From positions 16,285 to 80,284 of the forward strand of contig CAZVXF010000003.1 in assembly GCA_964630875.1 (NCBI GenBank): a DNA stretch of 64,000 bases, given 5' to 3'. Each line of letters starts with the position of its first letter. The first letter of the stretch is position 1. The position numbers and the translations under genes were made by a program. Source of the stretch: DAIDHZ01 sp035480255. GTDB lineage: Bacteria > Chlamydiota > Chlamydiia > Chlamydiales > SM23-39. Below, piece after piece: positions 31,680 through 40,336 of this stretch. Below the pieces are notes generated by a model, which made no database searches, was not told the DNA's origin, and saw only the letters and a list, made by a program, of their open reading frames with translations.

Positions 31680-32039
31680 AAAAGTAATAAGAAATACGAC
31701 CATTACAATAATAAGTAACGTTAACGCAAAAGTTAATCTATTTGATTTATGAGTTTGGTTTTTTTCAATTTGCTTTTCTGTTTTTAAGAATTCAATATAG
31801 GAAAGCACTCCAATCAGAGCACCAATTCCAACCAGGATCATGCCAAAAATGGAAGAATGATCATTCGTTGCCTTTTGCAAATTCTCTTTTCCTAAAAAGA
31901 AAGCGATTTCTTTCAGGAAAAGAGAAAACTTTTCTATGACAAAGCCAAAGGCCATTACGCCAATACTCGTTCTGATCCAAGCGAGAAACGTCCTTTCATT
32001 CGCCAGATGATCTCTGCGCTTATTTGATAAATCTTTCAT
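31665..32039 (-). CDS. DUF202 (YidH-like) inner-membrane protein
   Basis: 124 residues. The family signature LANERTFLAWIRTSIGVMAF is complete near the N-terminus. It is followed by three membrane segments (around residues 25-45, 65-82 and 102-122) and a short polar loop. Family function is unknown. It is a small stand-alone gene, convergent with uvrB. Confidence 0.85.
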   Translation of the reverse strand: MKDLSNKRRDHLANERTFLAWIRTSIGVMAFGFVIEKFSLFLKEIAFFLGKENLQKATNDHSSIFGMILVGIGALIGVLSYIEFLKTEKQIEKNQTHKSNRLTFALTLLIIVMVVFLITFLIGL

Positions 32040-32135
32040 TTCTTAGCCTTTGTATTATTCATTCTAAATGTAATAAATAATACTATTTATCAAAACTTAA
32101 TTTTGGGTTCGTTTTCCTCGAAGTTCATGAGATTT

Positions 32136-33341
32136 TTAGGAATTTAATTCTTGAAGTGTTGCGACATAAATATGTCGAATACAAAATCGGGACATATCGG
32201 GATTGCTGCATCCAGCAATAGTGAGTAAAAAATCGTATTCTCGTTTTAGCTCTGAGTTTTTAAGGCCGAGTTCCTCCCAATGAATTTCTACATCATTGGT
32301 AAATTGGGCGTGTTGAGCACAATTTGCTAAAACGATTTCTTCAATATTTTCGAGCTCAGAATGCGTTGTTGGATCAGAGCATGTGCAGGGCCTGAAGTAT
32401 AGCGGATCGATACAGGGGTCAGCAGGTGGTATCTGAAGGAGCTCTTTAAGCTGAGTAAATGCACCAGGAAACACATCACCTTTAATCACCGTCACGGCTT
32501 CATTTGATGGGAGGAATTCTTTTTTTAGAAAACGGCCATCTTCCCATCGATATAACGTAAGCGTTTGCTTCTGCATGCCACCGCATGCGCAAAAATAGGT
32601 GGTTTTTTGAACAAATGCTCTTTTTTTCTCTTTCATTTTCTGCCAGATTGGCTTAAAACTTGGAAAAAATGGTGTCATTTGAACAAAACCCTTTGTTTCG
32701 ATCTGTCTTAAAGAAAGCTCTTCTTCTTTAAGTCCCAACTGTTTAGTTAATTCAATCTCATAATCCACAGACATTTTATTTAATGGAATTTTCCCATAAG
32801 TCTGCAGATTTCGAAGATAAGAAGACCTTCTCTGCTTGTGAATCATCGATTGCATGGACTCATCAGTTGCAGTGAGAAGATAAAAAATTCCAAGAACTCT
32901 TTCTATGATTCCTAATTGTAAAAGCAAATGATTGGATTGAAGGTATTCCCACATTGTTGTTTTACAAACAGCAAGTTGTCTTTTGACAAGGATTCTCTCT
33001 TCGATGTTATTGACATGCATTTTCTGCAAAAACGCGTTTACATCTTCAATGAACAATCTCGAGTTTTGTAAGCTTAGTTCTAAAGATTCCTTTATCTCTT
33101 CAAAATGCTCTATGTAATCGAGAAGCATTGAAACACGCACTTGACACTTACAATCCCCGACAAGAGGATCAAGAACCAAAAACTTTCGATTGAGAAATGC
33201 ATCAAGCGCTAAAGAGACTACATTTGCTTCCAGCAAATGCAGGCGAAGCGTCGCTTCTACTTCTTTTATGTTATGAGTAGGAAAATCATCTCTTTGGAAT
33301 AAAGGCCCGATTTTTTTTAATTGATCAACGCATGCGCTCAT
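32136..33341 (-). CDS. unknown protein downstream of flotillin, with cysteine clusters
   Basis: 401 residues, starting 8 bp after the flotillin stop, so probably in the same operon. No membrane segment or signal peptide is evident. The N-terminal half is helical. Cysteine pairs occur as CKC (around 64), CACGG (around 254) and CTCSD (around 331), the last in PCIDPLYFRPCTCSD. A zinc site is possible. Middle segment KGFVQMTPFFPSFKPIWQKM is amphipathic. No family recognised. Its position suggests a partner of the NfeD/flotillin pair (inference). Confidence 0.55.
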   Translation of the reverse strand: MSACVDQLKKIGPLFQRDDFPTHNIKEVEATLRLHLLEANVVSLALDAFLNRKFLVLDPLVGDCKCQVRVSMLLDYIEHFEEIKESLELSLQNSRLFIEDVNAFLQKMHVNNIEERILVKRQLAVCKTTMWEYLQSNHLLLQLGIIERVLGIFYLLTATDESMQSMIHKQRRSSYLRNLQTYGKIPLNKMSVDYEIELTKQLGLKEEELSLRQIETKGFVQMTPFFPSFKPIWQKMKEKKRAFVQKTTYFCACGGMQKQTLTLYRWEDGRFLKKEFLPSNEAVTVIKGDVFPGAFTQLKELLQIPPADPCIDPLYFRPCTCSDPTTHSELENIEEIVLANCAQHAQFTNDVEIHWEELGLKNSELKREYDFLLTIAGCSNPDMSRFCIRHIYVATLQELNS

Positions 33342-33349
33342 ATTCTGTT

Positions 33350-34690
33350 TTATTGTCTTGGCTGAACGCTTTTACTGAGTTGACCTAAAAATTGAGGCAA
33401 CTCAAGTCCGGCGGTTGCTGCAACGTCATGCAATGCTGGTAACGATTTCGAGAACTGACTGATGAAGTTCGCTGTTGACGATCCTTTGCCATCAGCGCCG
33501 CCTCCACTATCCCAGACAGTGATCTTATCAATCTTAATGTTTTTGATCGCTTCGACCTGAAGTTTGACGATCTCTTCTAATTTTTCGATAAGAAGCATAG
33601 TTGCTGCGCTTTTGGCATCTTCTCCACACGCTTCAAAAAGCTGCTTGTAACCCGCTGCTTTCGCATCAAGAAGCTTTTGAATCCCTTCAGCTTCCGCTTG
33701 GCGAATAGAGAGAATCGCCTCCGCTTCTCCGCGTGCAATAATTGCTTTTTTTTCTGCCTCTGCTTCGGCTTCGATTTGGATTTTTCTGCGTTGGATTTCT
33801 TGTGGAACGATTTGTTCTGCTTCTAGCAATTGTGTTTGTGCTAGTGCGCGAGCTTTTTGGATAAGAGCTTCTGCGTTTTGCTTTGCAATTTCACTGCGCT
33901 GGCTTGCTTCTGCCTCTTTTTCCGCCAAAATCGCATTGGTCAATGCCATTTGGGCCTTCGAGTCGTTTTCGCCCTTCACAGCATCCGCATGATAGGATGC
34001 AACCATGACTCGACGATCTCTTTCCGCCAAAGACTTCCCGATATCCCCTTGCTTTTCTTGCTCAGCGACATCCACCTTCGCCTGATTGACAGCCATAGAG
34101 GAAGCTTTCATTCCAATGCTCTCAATATAATTCGATTCATCGGTAATGTCGGTAATATTGACGTTGAGAAGCGTTAAACCAATCTTGTGTAATTCTGGTT
34201 CAATATTTTTCTTAATCGACTCTAAAAATCTTTCACGGTCTTGATTAATTTCTTCAATGCGTAGCGAGGCGACTGTCAATCGGAGCTGACCGATAATAAT
34301 TTCCGTTGCCATGGACTCAATTTCTCTTGGGCCCAAATCAAGCATACGAACCGCTGCGTTATTCATGATTTCAGACATGGTACCGACAGCCACTGTAAAT
34401 GTGCTTGGCACGTTTACACGAATATTTTGATGAGAAAGCGCCCCTTTTAACGGAATGTGGATTGTGCGTGGAGTCAAATCAAGAAAAGCATATCCCTGAA
34501 TGAGCGGCCAAATAAACGTTCCTCCGCCATGATAGCATTGAACTGTTTTGCTTCCGGCAACTCTTCCATAGACAACCAACACTTTATTTGAAGGACATCT
34601 GCGATACAATTTTGCCAAAAAATATAAAGTCGAGAAAATAAACAGTAGGAAACCTATCACTGTCATGTTTAAGTAGGAAAAATTGAGCAT
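33350..34690 (-). CDS. flotillin-like SPFH/band 7 protein
   Basis: 446 residues. An N-terminal membrane segment (TVIGFLLFIFSTLYFLAKLY) is followed by an SPFH domain (VVYGRVAGSKTVQCYHGGGT, IPLKGALSHQNIRVNVPSTF, IEEINQDRERFLESIKKNIE). A long EA-rich coiled coil follows (EAEAEAEKKAIIARGEAEA and similar). The layout is that of bacterial FloT/YuaG, which scaffolds ordered membrane domains. The conserved end ELPQFLGQLSKSVQ is polar. It lies 9 bp downstream of an NfeD-like gene, the usual partner. Confidence 0.88.
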   Translation of the reverse strand: MLNFSYLNMTVIGFLLFIFSTLYFLAKLYRRCPSNKVLVVYGRVAGSKTVQCYHGGGTFIWPLIQGYAFLDLTPRTIHIPLKGALSHQNIRVNVPSTFTVAVGTMSEIMNNAAVRMLDLGPREIESMATEIIIGQLRLTVASLRIEEINQDRERFLESIKKNIEPELHKIGLTLLNVNITDITDESNYIESIGMKASSMAVNQAKVDVAEQEKQGDIGKSLAERDRRVMVASYHADAVKGENDSKAQMALTNAILAEKEAEASQRSEIAKQNAEALIQKARALAQTQLLEAEQIVPQEIQRRKIQIEAEAEAEKKAIIARGEAEAILSIRQAEAEGIQKLLDAKAAGYKQLFEACGEDAKSAATMLLIEKLEEIVKLQVEAIKNIKIDKITVWDSGGGADGKGSSTANFISQFSKSLPALHDVAATAGLELPQFLGQLSKSVQPRQ

Positions 34691-34699
34691 AATAACCTC

Positions 34700-35206
34700 C
34701 TAAATAGATTTAACGACGACCGTATTTGCGTCGGCTTTTTCAATTACTTTTACTCTGCTAAAAGATGGTAATTCCACGTCTGACAAAGAAATCGCATCAA
34801 TTTCATGAGTAAAATTCTGCAACGATACTGAAATTTTTCCGGTACCGCCACTAGGTATACGTTGGTAAACAGTTGCTTCTTTTCCAATCGCTTCTTCGAT
34901 CCTGTAGATGCTTCCATCGCTATGAATCTTCTTCGTGAGCCCATAGAGATAGCGAATCACAAAGATAGCGCCAAAACCCACAGGCAAAGAAATTGCAAGA
35001 GTTGGCGCCATTCCTAACAGAAACTCAATTTGACATGTGAGAGCAGCCCAACCAAACATCATGAGGAACCCGGTAATCGCCTGTAAAGAAAGCCATTTAA
35101 ACTGCTTGCTTTCGGAGTCACCTAACCCAAGAACATTAATCAGGAATTGAATCAAAAATAAACCGGAACCTGCGAGAGCGCAAAACCAAAAAGCTGAATT
35201 GTTCAT
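34700..35206 (-). CDS. NfeD/YuaF-like membrane protein
   Basis: 168 residues. Membrane segments lie at about 6-26, 43-60 and 68-86. A C-terminal OB-fold-like domain follows (IGKEATVYQRIPSGGTGKIS, SFSRVKVIEKADANTVVVKS). This is the short NfeD1b/YuaF layout whose gene pairs with flotillin, as here. The partnership is a well-established genomic association. It acts in the inner membrane, probably controlling flotillin assembly. Confidence 0.8.
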   Translation of the reverse strand: MNNSAFWFCALAGSGLFLIQFLINVLGLGDSESKQFKWLSLQAITGFLMMFGWAALTCQIEFLLGMAPTLAISLPVGFGAIFVIRYLYGLTKKIHSDGSIYRIEEAIGKEATVYQRIPSGGTGKISVSLQNFTHEIDAISLSDVELPSFSRVKVIEKADANTVVVKSI

Positions 35207-35296
35207 ACCAACTCCAAGTTTTTGCGACTACGATACACAAAAATCGATAAATTTCATAGCAAAAACTGAGAATTCTATCGCGAGGAAAAAAGGGGG

Positions 35297-35872
35297 TTAA
35301 GAATTCGCTTTTTTGATCAGTTTTGTCTTCAAAATGAGAAAATGGGTGAGTAGAATCACTAATGTCAATCCAATCAGCAATAAGGATAAATAGAGGGTGG
35401 GATCCATCCCAAACTTTAGATAACTAAAGACAAAATTGATGTCGGTTTTTGGATTTGTCACAGCCCATGTTAAAAGAATCACAAACCAACAGATTCCTAT
35501 TTGAATCGGAAGTGCTTTCCTTGTATACCCAAAGCGAACGAGAAGCCAGGCGAAATAAATTGGCAAAATCATATGAAAGAGCGATAAGCATCGAATCCAT
35601 AATGGGATCGATACATTACTCATGTATCCTGTCAGTTCTGTATTCCATGGAAAAATTCGGGAAGCTAAAAAAATAATGACCCACAAAGATTCAAAAATAA
35701 AACCCTGCAATGCAGCCATACTTGCTAAGAAACGAGACTCAAAAATTGTCGCAAAATAAGCCAAAAGCAATGAGACATCTGAAATCCAGAGAATATTTGC
35801 TGGACCATAAGTGATCCAATTCATAGGAAGTAGAATGAGCAAGAATATAGAGAATAATATTTTTAACATCAT
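35297..35872 (-). CDS. unknown multi-pass membrane protein (191 residues)
   Basis: At least five hydrophobic segments (ILFSIFLLILLPMNWI, ISDVSLLLAYFATIF, SLWVIIFLASRIFPW, PIYFAWLLVRFGY, SLLLIGLTLVILLTHFLI). The soluble loops are short and there are no charged catalytic residues that stand out. No family recognised. It is separated from the NfeD gene by 90 bp on the same strand. An upstream gap of 176 bp to the next gene shows no obvious feature apart from AT-rich sequence. Confidence 0.6.
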   Translation of the reverse strand: MMLKILFSIFLLILLPMNWITYGPANILWISDVSLLLAYFATIFESRFLASMAALQGFIFESLWVIIFLASRIFPWNTELTGYMSNVSIPLWIRCLSLFHMILPIYFAWLLVRFGYTRKALPIQIGICWFVILLTWAVTNPKTDINFVFSYLKFGMDPTLYLSLLLIGLTLVILLTHFLILKTKLIKKANS

Positions 35873-36048
35873 GATAATACATACATAATGTATTACCCTA
35901 ATTAATTAAAGAGGCAGTTAAAACTAGTTCTTTTCTGAGGGAATTGCAAAACATCTTTAAAAAATTGAGAAGTGTCCAAAAAAGAATCTTTAAGAAGAAA
36001 GAACCTAGATTGTTATTTAATAATAAATTTCTGTAAACTTAACGATCT

Positions 36049-37101
36049 ATGATTCAAAATCATGATCTTTCTGAGGAAGATTCAAAAATTCGAGAACGCT
36101 GGCTATTTGTTAGCGTTTTTTGTCTCTTACTGTATTTTGTAATTATATCGTTTTTCGAACTAGATCAGTTGTTAGGATTCATAATTACTCGATCGATCAT
36201 ATTTTATCTTCTTTATCGATGTGCTTATAAAAATCCAGGTACAATATGGCTTACATTAAATATCATTCTCATTCCTCCTGTAATGATTTCTCAAACATAC
36301 GAAATGAGAACATTTATTCTAGAAGACCCGATCTTTTTTATTATATACACAATAAACACAATCATTGTAATTTTTTATTACTATCTTACTTATAAACTCA
36401 TAGATATAAATAAAAAGATTCGGTTTCAGCAATTAGAAAATGAGGCGCATTTTTGCCCAGAATATCATGAAAAGTTTCTTCTCATGCAACAAAGTAAAAC
36501 TTTAGAGAGTTTAGAAAACATCTATCTTTCGATTTCTGTGAAATGGCCATTATGGGCCTTTATCTCTGAAAAAGAATATATAAGAAAAAAATGTGAGATT
36601 TCTGGCTTTGAAAATAAAAATCATTTACTTCAGAAAATTCAGTCCAAACTATATAAAGCGATTTTTCCGATATTTTTAATTGCATTTTTTTTATTATTTT
36701 CAATTTATTTAATTGTAAATTACAATAATTGTAAATTAGAAATTCAAAATATTGCATATTATAAAAAACATCTTCCTGGTGAGCTCTATCATTCATTCCT
36801 AGAGCAAAAGCTGTTTGGCAACAATCTCAGAGAGCAACATAATCCAAAAGGGGGCTATCGATTGATTGTTGAAAAAACAAACGATCCTAAAATTGGAGAA
36901 TTTGTTGCCATTCATTATCAAGCCCGTCATTCTGGAAGTATCTCATTAGGATATCAAAATCAGAATCTTACGAACTATGTATTGATTGATCAGTGGGGAT
37001 CTGATTACGTATCTTCAACTCCGTGTTCTAAAAACGAGGAAGACAAAATTGTAAATTTTTTGGTTAATGATGTTGTCCCTATTTTCAAAAATAAATTTTG
37101 A
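36049..37101 (+). CDS. unknown AT-rich membrane protein (350 residues)
   Basis: Four hydrophobic segments in the first 120 residues (WLFVSVFCLLLYFVIISFF, LGFIITRSIIFYLLY, LTLNIILIPPVMI, IFFIIYTINTIIVIFYYYL), then a soluble part. A further membrane segment lies near 205-223 (IFPIFLIAFFLLFSIYLIVN), and the C-terminal domain is soluble (GGYRLIVEKTNDPKIGEFVA). Codon use is noticeably more AT-rich than neighbouring genes (many AAT, ATT, TTA codons), which may mean recent acquisition. Function unknown. It ends 7 bp before the 3' end of tRNA-Pro on the opposite strand. Confidence 0.6.
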   Translation: MIQNHDLSEEDSKIRERWLFVSVFCLLLYFVIISFFELDQLLGFIITRSIIFYLLYRCAYKNPGTIWLTLNIILIPPVMISQTYEMRTFILEDPIFFIIYTINTIIVIFYYYLTYKLIDINKKIRFQQLENEAHFCPEYHEKFLLMQQSKTLESLENIYLSISVKWPLWAFISEKEYIRKKCEISGFENKNHLLQKIQSKLYKAIFPIFLIAFFLLFSIYLIVNYNNCKLEIQNIAYYKKHLPGELYHSFLEQKLFGNNLREQHNPKGGYRLIVEKTNDPKIGEFVAIHYQARHSGSISLGYQNQNLTNYVLIDQWGSDYVSSTPCSKNEEDKIVNFLVNDVVPIFKNKF

Positions 37102-37107
37102 AAAGAA

Positions 37108-37182
37108 TCTGGGTGATAGGATTCGAACCTACGACCTCTTGCACCCCATGCAAACGCGCTAGCCAAGCTGCGCTACACCCAG
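37108..37182 (-). tRNA. tRNA-Pro (anticodon GGG)
   Basis: On the minus strand the acceptor CTGGGTG pairs with CACCCAG, D stem is GCGC/GCGC, and anticodon stem TTTGC/GCAAG carries loop ATGGGGT with anticodon GGG. The T arm is GTAGG-TTCGAAT-CCTAT and the discriminator is A at 37108. CCA is not encoded. The initial C is usual for tRNA-Pro. The end of the upstream small CDS on the same strand overlaps its 5' end by 24 bp. Confidence 0.96.
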
Positions 37183-37437
37183 ATAGTCAGAAGGAAGCTC
37201 TTCGAATTGGAATTCAGATTTTTTGAATTCTTTGAGGCCATGTCGAGCACAATTTTCGATAATTTTTTCTAAAGTATCGCCTTGATTGAGATCTAGAGAA
37301 CTAATATCTACAGATAATGAAGCGCTAAGGATAACCCCATTGCGCAATCCTTGTACTTTGAAATTGGCAAAGATTGCCCCTTTTTTTCGGGTTACATTCA
37401 CAAATCGTATTAAATTATTTTCAGCTAAATCTTTCAT
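37159..37437 (-). CDS. small conserved-type protein between tRNA-Pro and ung
   Basis: 92 residues from ATG 37437, with GGAGAAA at a good distance; an in-frame TTG at 37452 is unlikely. The sequence (IRFVNVTRKKGAIFANFKVQ, VILSASLSVDISSLDLNQGD, then ENCARHGLKEFKKSEFQFEE) looks like a small alpha/beta domain without membrane parts. The last eight codons lie inside tRNA-Pro. In C. trachomatis a small gene (CT606.1) also sits beside ung; homology is a guess from position. Divergent from ung. Confidence 0.55.
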   Translation of the reverse strand: MKDLAENNLIRFVNVTRKKGAIFANFKVQGLRNGVILSASLSVDISSLDLNQGDTLEKIIENCARHGLKEFKKSEFQFEELPSDYLGVAQLG

Positions 37438-37514
37438 GGTATGTTTCTCCAAAACGCTGATTTTAGTCGTATGTATTTCTTTCTGTCAATGCAGGAATTT
37501 GTTAAAATTAATCC

Positions 37515-38204
37515 ATGAATTTTACCGAGATTCCCATGGATCCATCCTGGAAAGAGCAATTGAAAGATGAGTTTGAAAAACCGTACATGTTGGAATTGAA
37601 ACAATTTCTTCAACAAGAATTGGCTTCGAAAACAGTAATTTATCCTCCAATGAAACAAGTCTTTCATGCGTTTAATTGTACACCTTTTGACAAAGTAAAA
37701 GTAGTCATTGTGGGTCAAGATCCCTATCACGGACCTGGACAGGCAGAGGGTCTTTGCTTTAGCGTTCCAAAAGGCGTTCCCGTTCCACCGTCTCTGCAAA
37801 ACATTTTTAAAGAGCTTCATTCAGAGTTTAAGATTCCAAAACCCAATCACGGTTCTTTAGTTTCGTGGGCAGAGCAAGGCGTACTTTTGCTGAATGCCAC
37901 CTTAACTGTAAGGGAAAATCAGCCGAAATCACATTATGGTAAGGGCTGGGAGACATTTACGGATCGAGTCATTGAAATTTTAGCAGAAAAAACAGATCCA
38001 ATTGTTTTTCTTTTATGGGGACGATCTGCAATTGAAAAGTTCGAACATTTTCATAAAAAACCGATTCCTCATCTTGTTTTAACAGCTCCACACCCATCTC
38101 CATTGTCTGCTTATTCTGGTTTTTTTGGCTGCGCCCATTTCTCTAAAACCAATGCTTTTCTAAAAGAGCATCACAAAAAAGAAATTCATTGGAATTTGCC
38201 ATGA
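37515..38204 (+). CDS. ung: uracil-DNA glycosylase
   Basis: 229 residues, family 1 UDG. The water-activating motif is VVIVGQDPYHGPGQAEGLCF, the Pro-rich loop VPVPPSLQNIFKEL follows, then GVLLLNATLTVRENQPKSH, and the DNA-intercalation motif is APHPSPLSAYSGFFG (HPSPLS). It removes uracil from DNA to start base excision repair. Its stop overlaps the start of the Rsm22-like gene (ATGA), so these are coupled. Confidence 0.97.
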   Translation: MNFTEIPMDPSWKEQLKDEFEKPYMLELKQFLQQELASKTVIYPPMKQVFHAFNCTPFDKVKVVIVGQDPYHGPGQAEGLCFSVPKGVPVPPSLQNIFKELHSEFKIPKPNHGSLVSWAEQGVLLLNATLTVRENQPKSHYGKGWETFTDRVIEILAEKTDPIVFLLWGRSAIEKFEHFHKKPIPHLVLTAPHPSPLSAYSGFFGCAHFSKTNAFLKEHHKKEIHWNLP

Positions 38205-39103
38205 ATTGGCAAGAAAAAATTGAACAAATTTTAGGCGCAATTCCTGCAAATATTTTGCGCAAAGCACGCGCTGAATTATCTTCCAGTTATCGAGAAAAAA
38301 ATTCATCACAATCGGTCTTTGCAGACCAAGCAAAGCGATTGGCATATCTTGCAACGCGCTTTCCTGCGACATTTGCAGCTGTACAAGAAGTCTGCAAGAG
38401 ATTGCCAACACCTCAAACAATCCTTGATTTGGGAGCAGGTCCCGCAACAGCGACTCTTGCGCTTGTCGATCTATTTCCAAACATTCAAGCGACTCTTGTT
38501 GAAAAAAGTTCAGAGGCGATCTCGCTTGGCAAGGAGTTGCTGGAAGGTCATACCTGGATCTGTAAGGACATGAAAGAATTGAAAGAGATCCCAAAAGCCG
38601 ATCTTTGTATTCTTTCTTACTCATTAGGCGAAATAAAGCCCTTAGGAACGTTTTTAGAACGACTTTGGCAATCGGAAGTAGCAACAATTGCGATCATTGA
38701 GCCCGGAACTCCGTCTGGATATCAAACCATTTTGGACGCGCGCGATTTTTTCATCACCGTGAACGCAAAGATTGTTGCGCCGTGTCCACACGCACTTCAA
38801 TGTCCGTTGAAAGGAAATGATTGGTGTCACTTTTCAATCCGTCTCGAGAGGACAAAACTTCATCGCCTACTCAAAGAAGGCACTCTTGGTTACGAAGATG
38901 AAAAATTCTCCTATCTCATCGTTTCTAAAAAAATATCTCCGACCGGAGGTGACCGTATCCTTCGTCACCCATTCAAGGGATCGGGTTTTGTCCGCTTTAA
39001 TCTTTGCACAGAAGAGGGGACAAATCGAGAACGGGTTGTATCCCGAAAAGATAAAGAGCTGTACCGTTTGGCACGCGATGCTAAATGGGGAGATTTATTG
39101 TGA
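38201..39103 (+). CDS. Rsm22-family methyltransferase-like protein
   Basis: 300 residues from ATG 38201. The SAM site is QTILDLGAGPATATLALVDL, followed by TLVEKSSEAISLGKELLE and CILSYSLGEIKPL, AIIEPGTPSGYQTILDARDF. A cysteine cluster VAPCPHALQCPLKGNDWCHF is the Fe-S-like signature of Rsm22 proteins. The family is tied to mitochondrial small-ribosomal-subunit assembly; the bacterial role is uncertain, possibly rRNA methylation or ribosome assembly. Coupled to ung by a 4-bp overlap. Confidence 0.8.
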   Translation: MNWQEKIEQILGAIPANILRKARAELSSSYREKNSSQSVFADQAKRLAYLATRFPATFAAVQEVCKRLPTPQTILDLGAGPATATLALVDLFPNIQATLVEKSSEAISLGKELLEGHTWICKDMKELKEIPKADLCILSYSLGEIKPLGTFLERLWQSEVATIAIIEPGTPSGYQTILDARDFFITVNAKIVAPCPHALQCPLKGNDWCHFSIRLERTKLHRLLKEGTLGYEDEKFSYLIVSKKISPTGGDRILRHPFKGSGFVRFNLCTEEGTNRERVVSRKDKELYRLARDAKWGDLL

Positions 39104-39156
39104 TAAAACATAAAATATCTTGCTCATTATTAATCAGAGAAAGTAATTGGAGATTA

Positions 39157-39190
39157 TATAGTCGTTTAAAATATATTTTAAGCGACTATA
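39157..39190. terminator. long AT-rich inverted repeat between the Rsm22-like gene and a small membrane-protein gene
   Basis: Arms 39157-39173 and 39174-39190 are complementary over 17 bp with one G-T pair and no spacer, beginning and ending TATAGTCG/CGACTATA. It lies 54 bp after the Rsm22-like stop and about 25 bp before the next start. The weak T-run (CTTTTAATTT) after it makes it an imperfect terminator. An operator or 5'-UTR element is equally possible. Confidence 0.5.
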
Positions 39191-39214
39191 ACTTTTAATT
39201 TAGGAGAAGACCAA

Positions 39215-39394
39215 ATGGCGAAAAAAGATGGAAGTAGCAACACAGCAATTGTTGCAGTTGTTGTCATCGTTGTTATCGTACTGATTGCTGGCATATCTTA
39301 TTGGGGCGGCTGGTGGGGTCACGGTGGGAAAAAAAGCGGTGGCGTAGACAAAACGAAAATCGTAACCCCTCCAAACGTTCATATGAAACATTAA
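39215..39394 (+). CDS. 59-residue single-pass membrane protein
   Basis: ATG 39215 follows TAGGAGAAGACCAA, a strong ribosome binding site. The frame gives MAKKDGSSNTAIVAVVVIVV followed by IVLIAGISYW, a membrane helix at about 11-30. A Gly/Trp-rich turn (GGWWGHGGKKSGG) and a polar tail ending TPPNVHMKH complete it. The combination of good initiation signals and clear topology supports a real small protein. A long inverted repeat stands just upstream. No homologue known to me. The 231 bp from its end to the next gene contain nothing recognised. Confidence 0.65.
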   Translation: MAKKDGSSNTAIVAVVVIVVIVLIAGISYWGGWWGHGGKKSGGVDKTKIVTPPNVHMKH

Positions 39395-39625
39395 ACTCGA
39401 AAGAGGTCTATTGTGGGAAAGTCGTTCAGAACCTGTTTGTAAGTGGCGTTTAGATTGTTTATGAAAATTCAGATTGTTCAGAACTGACGAGAAATCAACA
39501 GTATTTCGACAAGTTATGGACGGTTTTTTTCTATTGAAGCGCCTTTATAGGTTACGAACATTTCCACAGCCACTAAAGAAGAAGAGAATTCTATACATAT
39601 ATTCTTATTCTAATATAATCAGGCC

Positions 39626-40336
39626 ATGTTTTTGCTGAGTGAATTCTTTCCTTTAAATGGTTTTGCTCATGAGTCACTTTGGAAAACGGATGGTGTCTTA
39701 TGGGATCCTCTCTTCTCTTTAGAAGATTATCTAAAAAACTACAAACACCATATCGAAATTATTCTACCTGAGAATGTTACACTTAAATACCCACATCTTA
39801 TTTCCATTGGACAAGGAACAACAATTGAGCCCAATGTCTATATAGAGGGACCTTGTATCATCGGTAAAAATTGCACAATTCGTCATGGAGCTTATCTCCG
39901 GAGCAATGTCATTTTAGGAGATCGTGTCACTGTTGGGCATGGTTCTGAAGTAAAAAACTCAGTGATGATGAATCAAGCTGTGGCAGCTCACCTTTGCTAC
40001 GTCGGTGATAGTATTCTCGGACCTAATGCCAATTTAGGTGCGGGAGTCAAATGTTCCAACTTAAGACTGGATCGACAAGAAATCTATGTGAAATATCAAG
40101 AACAGAAGATCCATACAGGTCTTGTGAAGCTAGGTTCAATCCTAGGAAGCGGCGTTCAAGTGGGCTGTAATGCGGTATTAAATCCAGGAACTTTTGTTGG
40201 TAAAGACAGTTTCATTTGTCCTTTAATGAATATCGGAGGATATATTCCTTCTGGAGTTCACATTCGGCCCTCTCAAAATTGGGTTGTAGAAACCAGACCT
40301 GAAAAAATCCTCCAAAATTTAAAAAAATATGTTTGA
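39626..40336 (+). CDS. hexapeptide-repeat acetyltransferase, GlmU C-terminal-like
   Basis: 236 residues. Left-handed beta-helix repeats fill the chain (ISIGQGTTIEPNVYIEGPCI, IIGKNCTIRHGAYLRSNVIL, GPNANLGAGVKCSNLRLD, GSGVQVGCNAVLNPGTFVGK). No N-terminal nucleotidyltransferase domain is present, so it cannot be a full GlmU. In C. trachomatis a similar short 'GlmU' (CT629) lies next to ispA (CT628), matching this order. It may provide acetyl- or acyltransferase activity for a sugar nucleotide. The gene overlaps ispA by 8 bp. Confidence 0.75.
   Translation: MFLLSEFFPLNGFAHESLWKTDGVLWDPLFSLEDYLKNYKHHIEIILPENVTLKYPHLISIGQGTTIEPNVYIEGPCIIGKNCTIRHGAYLRSNVILGDRVTVGHGSEVKNSVMMNQAVAAHLCYVGDSILGPNANLGAGVKCSNLRLDRQEIYVKYQEQKIHTGLVKLGSILGSGVQVGCNAVLNPGTFVGKDSFICPLMNIGGYIPSGVHIRPSQNWVVETRPEKILQNLKKYV

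Noticed and set aside
39626..40336. Full-length GlmU
   Set aside because: Only the beta-helix part is present; there is no pyrophosphorylase domain with its GxGTRM motif.
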